Source: an uncultured Lachnospiraceae bacterium (GTDB lineage: Bacteria; Bacillota; Clostridia; Lachnospirales; Lachnospiraceae). From it: a DNA stretch of 5,280 nt. Location: contig CADBTO010000093.1 of NCBI GenBank assembly GCA_902797565.1, forward strand, positions 1-5,280, given 5' to 3'. The translations under genes were made by a program, and so were the position numbers. This document shows, in pieces, positions 1 through 5,280 of this stretch. The notes under the pieces are model-generated. The model was not told the DNA's origin. It made no database searches and saw nothing but the letters and a program-made list of their open reading frames with translations. The stretch's first letter is position 1, and every line of letters starts with the position of its first letter.

Positions 1-3000
1 CAGGCACTGCAAGCGAAACAGAGCAGGATTCCACTGCTGCATCCAGCGCCATGGCTTCAGATTTCCAGATTGGCGGAGGCTACGCAGCAACCGGGCAGCT
101 CCCGGAAGTGGGCTATGTGACGAAGCTCTATGATGCCACAAACGGGCTGCCCACCTCAGAAGCAAACTGCGTCCTGGGAACCTCAGATGGCTATGTCTGG
201 ATCGGCGCATACGGCGGCGTCCTCCGCTATGATGGAGCACATTTTGAACGGCTGCCCTCTTCCGCAGGGCTCACAAACGCCCGTGGAATGTTTGAGGACA
301 GCTCCCGGCGGATCTGGGTTGCGACAAATGACAATGGCATCGTTGTGGTTGAGCAGGACACTTACCTGCATTTTACCAAAGAGGACGGGCTGCCCTCTTC
401 CTCAACCCGATGCTTCGCGCAGGATGAACACGGAAATACCTATATCGGCACCACTGCCGGTGTGGCTGTCATGGACGAGAGCCATGCGCTGCGTACCGTG
501 AATGACGCACGGATCAACCACGAAACCATCATCCAGCTGTCATGCGGCCAGGATGGACAGGTCTATGGACTGACCATGACCGGCTCCCTGTTTATGATCG
601 CAGCAGCCCCCGGCTCATCCGGCAGCACCGCAGCAATCGCAGCATACTATGACAGTATGGAACTTTGCCCGGATAAAATCACAGCCATCATGGCTGATCC
701 ATCTTCAGCAGACAAAGTCTATCTTGCAACAGAAAACCACCATATCTATTATGGGACGTTTGGAACGGAAACCGGGCATATGCATGCGATCAACACGGCT
801 CCCGCACAGGAAATCTACAGCCTGTCCTTCCATTGCGGACGGGTCTGGATCACATCAAAATCCGCCATTGGTTATCTGGACAAAGAGCGTCGCTTCCATA
901 TCCTGGAAAACCTGCCGCTGACAGACTCGATCGAAAACGCATCATCGGATTACCAGGGGAATATGTGGTTTGCTTCTTCCCGCCAGGGGATTATGAAGCT
1001 GGTGGCAAACAATTTCCAGAATTACAGCGCACGCGCCGGCCTTCCAAGCGATGTGGTAAATGCCACTCGCTTCTATCATGGCCTGCTTTTCATTGGAACG
1101 GACCATGGACTGCATATCATTGACAAAACACACAAACCCATACAAACCAGACTCACAAAACATTTGAAAAATACCCGGATCCGCTGCGTGATGGAAGACC
1201 ATTCCGGCGGCCTCTGGATCTCCACTTTCTCAGATGGACATGGCCTCGTCTATGTGACACCCGGCGGAGAGATCAAAGACCTGACCATCGAGGACGGAAT
1301 GCCCGGCAATCAGGTTCGCTGCACCTACGAAACAAAAAACGGCTCCATTCTTGCCGGAACAAACGGCGGCATTGCGATCCTGAGGCGCGGCCGAATCGAA
1401 CAGACGATCCAGGAAGCGGACGGGCTGGAAAATCCTGTCATCCTGACTATCTGCGAGGGACAGGACGGGGAAATCTACGCAGGAACAGACGGAGACGGCT
1501 TGTATTCCATCCAGACCGGCACCGGAGATGCAGCTGCCGCCACGATCGAGCAGCTTGATGCGCAGGACGGTCTCACCAGCGACGTGATCCTGCGGATCAA
1601 ATACGATGAGGCACGGAGCCTCTACTGGATCATTACGTCCAACTCCATTGAGTATCTGAAAGACGGAAAGATTTACAATATCTCCAATTTTCCGTATAAT
1701 AACAATTTTGATCTCTGTCCTGGAATCGACGACAGCATATGGGTGCTTTCATCACAAGGTTTATATAATATCCAGGCAGATCAGATGCTGGCAAACGAAA
1801 TCACGAATTACCGGATCTATACCCTGGCAGACGGGCTGACCAGCACCCCGGTTGCAAACTCCTACAGCTGTATTGATGCCAGCGGGAACCTGTATATCGC
1901 AGGGCAGACCGGCGTATCAAAAGTCAATATTGCGCATTTTTATGACGAAACAGCCCTTGCGCAGACAAAGGTTGAATCCGTCTATTATGAAGAAGAAGCC
2001 ATTCTCCCGGACGCATCCGGCATCTATACCCTTCCTCCGGGAGACGGACGCATCCAGATCACTCCGGCGGTGTTGGATTATACCATGTCCAATCCGCTGA
2101 TCCGCGTTTTTTTGGAAGGGACAGGAGAAACGGGCCTCATTTCACCGCAAAGCCTCCTTTCTCCTATGGAATACACAGGGCTGCGGTATGGGAATTATAC
2201 CCTGCATATCCAGATTCTGGACAAACGGACGGAAGCTGTGCTTTCTGACGACCGTTATGAGCTGGTCAAAGAACCCCGCCTGATGGAACTGATTGCCGTC
2301 CAGATCCTTCTGGTTGCGCTGATTGCTGCCTGTGTGGGCCTGCTGGTATGGCGTGTCATGACCGGCACGGTGATCCGCAGGCAATATACACAGATCCAGG
2401 AGGCAAAGGACGAAGCGGAACGTGCCAATACAGCGAAATCCCGCTTCCTCGCCAATATGTCCCACGAAATCCGGACACCGATCAACACGATCCTTGGCAT
2501 GGATGAAATGATCCTTCGCGAAGACACATCGCAGGTCCCGAAAGACTATGCCGTTTCGATCAACGGATATGCCCGGAATATCCGGCGTGCCACAGAATCC
2601 CTGCTCGGCCTGATCAATGACCTGCTGGATATTTCCAAGATCGAGTCCGGGAAAATGCACCTTGTGGAGCAGGAATATAATATCGAAGACATGCTGCGCT
2701 CCGCCATTACCATGATCCGCGTCCGCAGCGAGGCAAAAAAACTGTATTTTGATGTTTCGGTCGATGGGACACTTCCGAAGCGCCTCTATGGCGACGAAGG
2801 GAAGATCAAACAGATCCTCTTGAATCTTCTGACCAATGCGGTAAAATATACCGACGATGGCGGCTTCACACTGTGCGTTTCTGCCCTGGAAAAAACCGAC
2901 GAAGCATGCACGCTCCGCTTTTCCGTCAAGGACTCCGGAGCGGGCGTCAAAGAGGAAGACCTTGACAAACTCTTTTCCGCGTATGAACGCCTTGATGAAG

Positions 3001-4247
3001 AAAAGAACAGCGGCATTCAGGGAACCGGCCTTGGCCTCAACATCTCCCGGCAGTTTGCCACCATGATGGACGGAAAACTCTGGTGCGAAAGCGTCTATGG
3101 GAAAGGCAGCGAATTTATCCTGGTGGTTTCCCAGAAAATCATCGACGCGCACGAAATCGGCGTATTCCATGAGGAAGAAGACCTGGCGGAAAAAGGACCC
3201 TATGTCCCGCAATTTATCGCGCCAGACGCGGACATCCTCGTGGTGGATGACAACCCGATGAACCTGACGGTGATCAAAGGCCTGCTGAAACCCACAAAGA
3301 TTTTCATCACGACTGCCGAAAGCGGCGAAGAGTGCCTGGAAAAACTGAAGATGGGCAGCTTCTATGTCGTACTTCTCGACCATATGATGCCTGGTATGGA
3401 CGGCATTGAGACCCTGGCAAAAATCCGGGAAAGCTATCCGGATCTGCCCGTCTACGCGCTCACGGCAAACGCGACCGCAGGCGGCGACGATTTCTACAAA
3501 TCCAAAGGGTTCAATGGATACCTGGCAAAGCCGATCGACACCGTGGCCGTGGAACACGCGATTATGCGGCATCTGCCGGAAGAAATTATGCTGCAGCCCG
3601 GCGCGGAAGATGCGGCAGAAGAAGAAACGCAGCTGGATCCGGCGCTTGACTGGCTATATGAAGTGGAAGGAATGTCCGTCGCGGACGGAATCCAAAATTC
3701 CGGCGGCGCCTCCCCCTTCGTCTATTCCCTGAACCTGTTTCTGGATACCATCGAAGACCAGTCCCGGACCATCGAGGACGCATACCAGACCGGAGACATC
3801 CGGCTGTACACAGTCAAGGTCCATGCACTGAAGAGTTCCGCGCGAATCATTGGTGCGCTGGAACTTTCCGAAGACTGCCAGAAGATGGAAGATGCCGGGA
3901 ATGCAAACGACCTGGACTATATTGATGCGCATACTGGAAAACTTCTGGCAGATTACCGTGCTTTCAGCAAGAAGCTTGCAAACCTGAAGCCGGACGTTCC
4001 TGCCAAAGACGCAGGAGATCTGCCGGACATCCCGGCAGAAGAACTGGAAGACGCCTACGCCGCGCTGCAGGAAGTCATTCCACAGATGGATTATGACGCA
4101 GTGGAGCTGATTCTGGGACAGATGCAGACATACCGCCTTCCCGAAGCAGACCAGGCGCGGATGGCGCAGCTTGCAAAACTGCTGAAAGTCTTTGACTGGG
4201 ACGCGATGGAGAAGCTGCTTGATGGCAGCTCTGATGCAGCGTGTTGA
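1..4247 (+). CDS. Hybrid sensor histidine kinase (propeller sensor, HisKA-HATPase-REC-HPt), 5' partial
   Basis: Membrane-bound hybrid kinase that probably senses an extracytoplasmic ligand and starts a four-step phosphorelay. The reading frame is open from base 3 to the window edge, so the true start and any signal peptide or first membrane helix lie upstream. The ATG at 51 has no Shine-Dalgarno site and sits in a Ser/Thr/Ala/Glu-rich linker, so I reject it as the start. Residues below are numbered from that ATG for convenience. Domains in order: 14 propeller blades (about 25-640), Y_Y_Y-like sandwich (about 641-740), one membrane helix (about 747-767), coiled-coil linker (about 775-800), HisKA with H805, HATPase_c with N929, D961 and GTGLGL at 991-996, REC with D1110, HPt with H1258, and a helical tail (about 1324-1393). 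All catalytic motifs look intact. The gene ends in tandem TGA TGA stops. It is probably co-transcribed with the receiver gene 39 bases downstream. The class call is secure; the ligand is unknown. Confidence 0.95.
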   Translation, partial: GTASETEQDSTAASSAMASDFQIGGGYAATGQLPEVGYVTKLYDATNGLPTSEANCVLGTSDGYVWIGAYGGVLRYDGAHFERLPSSAGLTNARGMFEDSSRRIWVATNDNGIVVVEQDTYLHFTKEDGLPSSSTRCFAQDEHGNTYIGTTAGVAVMDESHALRTVNDARINHETIIQLSCGQDGQVYGLTMTGSLFMIAAAPGSSGSTAAIAAYYDSMELCPDKITAIMADPSSADKVYLATENHHIYYGTFGTETGHMHAINTAPAQEIYSLSFHCGRVWITSKSAIGYLDKERRFHILENLPLTDSIENASSDYQGNMWFASSRQGIMKLVANNFQNYSARAGLPSDVVNATRFYHGLLFIGTDHGLHIIDKTHKPIQTRLTKHLKNTRIRCVMEDHSGGLWISTFSDGHGLVYVTPGGEIKDLTIEDGMPGNQVRCTYETKNGSILAGTNGGIAILRRGRIEQTIQEADGLENPVILTICEGQDGEIYAGTDGDGLYSIQTGTGDAAAATIEQLDAQDGLTSDVILRIKYDEARSLYWIITSNSIEYLKDGKIYNISNFPYNNNFDLCPGIDDSIWVLSSQGLYNIQADQMLANEITNYRIYTLADGLTSTPVANSYSCIDASGNLYIAGQTGVSKVNIAHFYDETALAQTKVESVYYEEEAILPDASGIYTLPPGDGRIQITPAVLDYTMSNPLIRVFLEGTGETGLISPQSLLSPMEYTGLRYGNYTLHIQILDKRTEAVLSDDRYELVKEPRLMELIAVQILLVALIAACVGLLVWRVMTGTVIRRQYTQIQEAKDEAERANTAKSRFLANMSHEIRTPINTILGMDEMILREDTSQVPKDYAVSINGYARNIRRATESLLGLINDLLDISKIESGKMHLVEQEYNIEDMLRSAITMIRVRSEAKKLYFDVSVDGTLPKRLYGDEGKIKQILLNLLTNAVKYTDDGGFTLCVSALEKTDEACTLRFSVKDSGAGVKEEDLDKLFSAYERLDEEKNSGIQGTGLGLNISRQFATMMDGKLWCESVYGKGSEFILVVSQKIIDAHEIGVFHEEEDLAEKGPYVPQFIAPDADILVVDDNPMNLTVIKGLLKPTKIFITTAESGEECLEKLKMGSFYVVLLDHMMPGMDGIETLAKIRESYPDLPVYALTANATAGGDDFYKSKGFNGYLAKPIDTVAVEHAIMRHLPEEIMLQPGAEDAAEEETQLDPALDWLYEVEGMSVADGIQNSGGASPFVYSLNLFLDTIEDQSRTIEDAYQTGDIRLYTVKVHALKSSARIIGALELSEDCQKMEDAGNANDLDYIDAHTGKLLADYRAFSKKLANLKPDVPAKDAGDLPDIPAEELEDAYAALQEVIPQMDYDAVELILGQMQTYRLPEADQARMAQLAKLLKVFDWDAMEKLLDGSSDAAC
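123..1970 (+). repeat. Fourteen Reg_prop-type propeller blades (protein-level repeat) forming the sensor
   Basis: The translated sensor contains 14 copies of a degenerate motif: a turn (D-x-x-G or similar), an aromatic or aliphatic strand (such as VWIGA, IWVAT, LWIST, IYAGT), then a Gly-rich turn and a second strand. The aromatic or equivalent position falls at residues 50, 89, 131, 172, 224, 266, 306, 347, 389, 434, 476, 526, 564 and 615 (numbered from the ATG at 51), a mean spacing of about 43. Several blades are preceded by the typical D-G-L-x-S/P hinge, for example at 31-34, 112-115 and in the last blades. Fourteen blades fit two seven-bladed propellers, the arrangement known for Bacteroides hybrid two-component sensors that bind glycans. 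Blades 4 and 5 are the least regular and carry a Gly/Ser/Ala-rich loop at about 184-198. The family assignment is strong. The exact blade count is a reading by eye. Confidence 0.85.
1971..2351 (+). other. Y_Y_Y-like sandwich followed by the membrane helix
   Basis: Directly after the last blade comes a stretch of about 100 residues that ends in the typical pattern of the Y_Y_Y family: SPMEYTGLRYGNYTLHIQIL, with alternating strands and the conserved Y-T-x-L-x-x-G-x-Y-T core. In this family the domain sits between the propellers and the membrane and is thought to pass the ligand-induced change to the helix. It is followed by one clear hydrophobic segment (about residues 747-767, rich in L, I, V and A, ending in W-R), then basic residues (V-I-R-R), which fits an inside-positive orientation with the kinase in the cytoplasm. 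A second membrane pass or signal peptide would be expected upstream of the window. Confidence 0.8.
2403..4229 (+). other. Cytoplasmic phosphorelay module: HisKA, HATPase_c, REC, HPt and tail
   Basis: HisKA carries the H box SHEIRTPINTILGM, with the phosphorylated H805 at bases 2463-2465. HATPase_c shows the N box (LLTNAVKYT, N929), the G1 box (DSGAG, 961-965), an F-box region (LDKLFSAYER) and the G2 box (GTGLGL, 991-996). REC has the acidic pair D1066/D1067 in VVDDN, the acceptor D1110 in VVLLDHMMPGMDG, T1138 and K1160 in YLAKPID, so the full active set is present. HPt (about 1200-1312) has H1258 in HALKSSARIIGA, the usual H-x-L-K-x-S-x-x-x-G-A pattern. A last segment of about 70 residues (1324-1393) is acidic and helical and lacks histidine, so it is not a second HPt. 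The expected flow is His to Asp to His, then to an Asp on another protein. Confidence 0.9.
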
Positions 4248-4270
4248 TGATGGAGTTTTATAATTTTAAT

Positions 4271-4278
4271 AAGGAGGA
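4271..4278 (+). promoter_or_regulatory. Strong Shine-Dalgarno site for the tandem receiver gene
   Basis: AAGGAGGA lies eight bases before the ATG at 4287, an ideal spacing and near-perfect complementarity to the 16S anti-Shine-Dalgarno sequence. It fixes the start of the downstream gene. The gap of 39 bases after the kinase stop, with its own strong site, suggests independent translation from a shared transcript rather than translational coupling. Confidence 0.9.
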
Positions 4279-4286
4279 ATCCGAAA

Positions 4287-5057
4287 ATGGAAAAGCAGCA
4301 GGTCATCATGGTCGGAAAGAAGCAAAGCTTCCTTGCCCGTGTCATGATCAAAAAAATACAGGATCAGGACATCGCCTGTGAATTTGTCCCCTGGAACGTG
4401 GACGCGATCAACGCGCATTGGGAACATACCGCGCTCGTGATCCTCTTTATGGATGAGCGGGAACGTCCGCCTGAAGACATCCTCCGTTTCCTGGTGGACA
4501 AGGTTGATGATACCGGAAACATGATGATCCTGGTCGGAGAAAAACAAGACCTGGCCCTTCTTTCCGAACAGATTCCGAAGGAACTTGTATACCAGAGTTT
4601 CAGCCGCCCTGTCAACAACGACCAGCTTGCAAACACGGTTTCGGACTTTATCCGGAAAGTAGAGTCCGGGGAGTTCCGGAAGAGCATCCTGGTGGTGGAC
4701 GATGATCCCGGATTCCTGGGGCTGGCGCGGGAATGGCTGAAAGACACATACAAGGTTGCGATGGCCAGTTCCGGCCTCCAGGCCATCAAGTGGCTGGGCA
4801 AAAATAAGGTGGACCTGATCCTGCTGGACCACGAGATGCCCGTCACGAGCGGGCCGCAGGTTCTGGAAATGCTGCGGAGCGAAAACGATACGAAATCCAT
4901 CCCCGTTATGTTCCTCACGGGGAAAAGCGACAAGGAGAGCGTCATGGCCGTGATGGATCTGAAACCGGAAGGGTATTTCCTCAAGACGATCCAGCGCGAG
5001 GAACTGCTGCGGAACCTGGCGCGGTTCTTTGCGCAGAAGAAAGAGAAAAAATCATAG
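4287..5057 (+). CDS. Tandem-receiver response regulator without output domain
   Basis: A 256-residue, probably cytoplasmic protein made of two CheY-like folds and nothing else. The first (about 1-127) is a degenerate receiver: where the acidic pair should be it reads VIMVGKK, the Thr position in MILVGEK is Val, and the conserved Lys is Arg (R107 in FSRPV). D56 lies near the acceptor site but seems out of register. The second (about 133-251) is a complete receiver: D138 and D139 in ILVVDDDP, acceptor D181 in LILLDHEMP, T211 in MFLTGK and K233 in YFLKTI, where Thr replaces the usual Pro after Lys. The tail is short and Lys-rich (AQKKEKKS). No helix-turn-helix, GGDEF, EAL or other output domain is present. 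Its place directly behind a kinase that ends in HPt suggests that it receives the phosphoryl group from H1258. The fold call is secure; partner and downstream effect are inferred. Confidence 0.93.
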   Translation: MEKQQVIMVGKKQSFLARVMIKKIQDQDIACEFVPWNVDAINAHWEHTALVILFMDERERPPEDILRFLVDKVDDTGNMMILVGEKQDLALLSEQIPKELVYQSFSRPVNNDQLANTVSDFIRKVESGEFRKSILVVDDDPGFLGLAREWLKDTYKVAMASSGLQAIKWLGKNKVDLILLDHEMPVTSGPQVLEMLRSENDTKSIPVMFLTGKSDKESVMAVMDLKPEGYFLKTIQREELLRNLARFFAQKKEKKS

Positions 5058-5115
5058 GGGGCGCCCGCCGCGGCTCTGCCGGCATGGTCTTTTGGGCGGC
5101 GCTGCGATAAAATAG

Positions 5116-5161
5116 AAAAGAATCCGGATATCTGTATTTTTCAGATATCCGGATTCTTTTT
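5116..5161 (+). terminator. Intrinsic terminator, probably bidirectional
   Basis: A perfect 19-bp inverted repeat (5116-5134 with 5142-5160) encloses a seven-base loop, TATTTTT. The core stem is 15 bp (5120-5134 with 5142-5156), centred on ATCCGGATATCTG, preceded by AAAA and followed by TTTTT. The A tract before and T tract after give a U-tailed hairpin on either strand. It lies 58 bases after the receiver stop at 5057 and 14 bases after the stop of the converging minus-strand gene, so it fits a shared terminator for both units. Confidence 0.9.
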
Positions 5162-5174
5162 CTGTCTTTCCCAG

Positions 5175-5280
5175 TTACAGGGGCGTATGCCCTTCCGTTA
5201 TTTTCTGGATCACCTCGATTGCCATGTTGATGACCGCCCTGCGCTCGAACGTGCTCAGGCTCCCTTCCTGCTCCGCCTGC
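5175..5280 (-). CDS. Unidentified protein, C-terminal 34 codons only
   Basis: Reading the minus strand, an open frame enters from the right edge and ends at a TAA (bases 5177-5175). The visible end of the protein reads QAEQEGSLSTFERRAVIN, then MAIEVIQKITEGHTPL, which looks like one amphipathic helix followed by a short tail. Support for a real gene is indirect: the frame stays open to the window edge, the residue mix is protein-like, the stop sits 14 bases from a bidirectional terminator, and the hairpin arrangement is typical of convergent genes. I do not recognise the family from this fragment. Its start and most of its length lie outside the window. Confidence 0.6.
   Translation of the reverse strand, partial: QAEQEGSLSTFERRAVINMAIEVIQKITEGHTPL

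Noticed and set aside
51..53. ATG as the real start of the kinase
   Set aside because: No Shine-Dalgarno site precedes it, the frame is open upstream to the window edge, and a start here would leave the sensor without an export signal.
2142..3572. Long open frame on the minus strand opposite the kinase and receiver region
   Set aside because: It lies entirely over conserved kinase, REC and HPt-side coding sequence. Its translation is rich in His, Phe, Arg and Cys without any family pattern, and there is no ribosome binding site. It is an antisense shadow of the codon bias.
4259..4264. TATAAT hexamer in the gap between kinase and receiver genes as a promoter
   Set aside because: No TTGACA-like element lies 16-18 bases upstream (the sequence there is GCAGCG), and there is no extended -10 TG. 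The gap is simply AT-rich. A weak internal promoter cannot be excluded but is not supported.
4284..4832. Open frames on the minus strand over the receiver gene
   Set aside because: They overlap a clear tandem-receiver coding sequence, show no domain pattern and have no start signals. They are shadows.
5061..5102. GC-rich imperfect hairpin after the receiver gene (GCGCC-C-GCC with GGCGGCGC)
   Set aside because: Eight pairs with one bulge around a loop of about 25 bases and no T tract after it. This can arise by chance in GC-rich sequence, and the real terminator follows directly.
1..5280. Mobile element, CRISPR array, tRNA or rRNA
   Set aside because: I saw no transposase-like protein, terminal inverted repeats, regularly spaced DNA repeats or RNA-gene patterns. 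The only long inverted repeat is the terminator.

Overview
The window carries the end of one very large signalling gene, a second signalling gene directly behind it on the same strand, a strong intrinsic terminator, and the tail of a converging gene on the other strand. Base composition is balanced to slightly GC-rich by eye, ribosome binding is by a strong AGGAGG site, and the kinase type is a membrane-bound hybrid with REC, HPt and a C-terminal tail. This suggests a gut-type Clostridia member, plausibly Lachnospiraceae. That is inference; no taxonomic marker is present.

Region 1-4247 (+): a hybrid sensor histidine kinase whose 5' end lies outside the window. The visible protein runs, in order: a Ser/Thr/Ala/Glu-rich linker, 14 beta-propeller blades (readable as two seven-bladed propellers), a Y_Y_Y-like beta-sandwich, one membrane helix, a short coiled coil, a HisKA/HATPase_c kinase core, a receiver (REC), a histidine phosphotransfer (HPt) domain and a short helical tail. 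The sensor half matches the hybrid two-component systems best known from Bacteroides. The output half does not: there is no AraC-type DNA-binding domain, and REC plus HPt take its place.

Region 4248-5057 (+): after tandem stop codons and a 39-base gap with a strong Shine-Dalgarno site comes a 256-residue protein made only of two receiver-like domains. The first has lost the phosphorylation residues and the second keeps all of them. It has no DNA-binding or enzymatic output domain.

Region 5058-5280: a short GC-rich spacer, a perfect 19-bp hairpin flanked by A and T tracts that can end transcription from both sides, and the last 34 codons of an unidentified minus-strand gene.

The likely circuit is an extracytoplasmic ligand, then propeller sensor, H805, D1110, H1258, and finally D181 of the small downstream protein. 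The final step, from the output-less receiver to a cellular effect, cannot be seen in this window.
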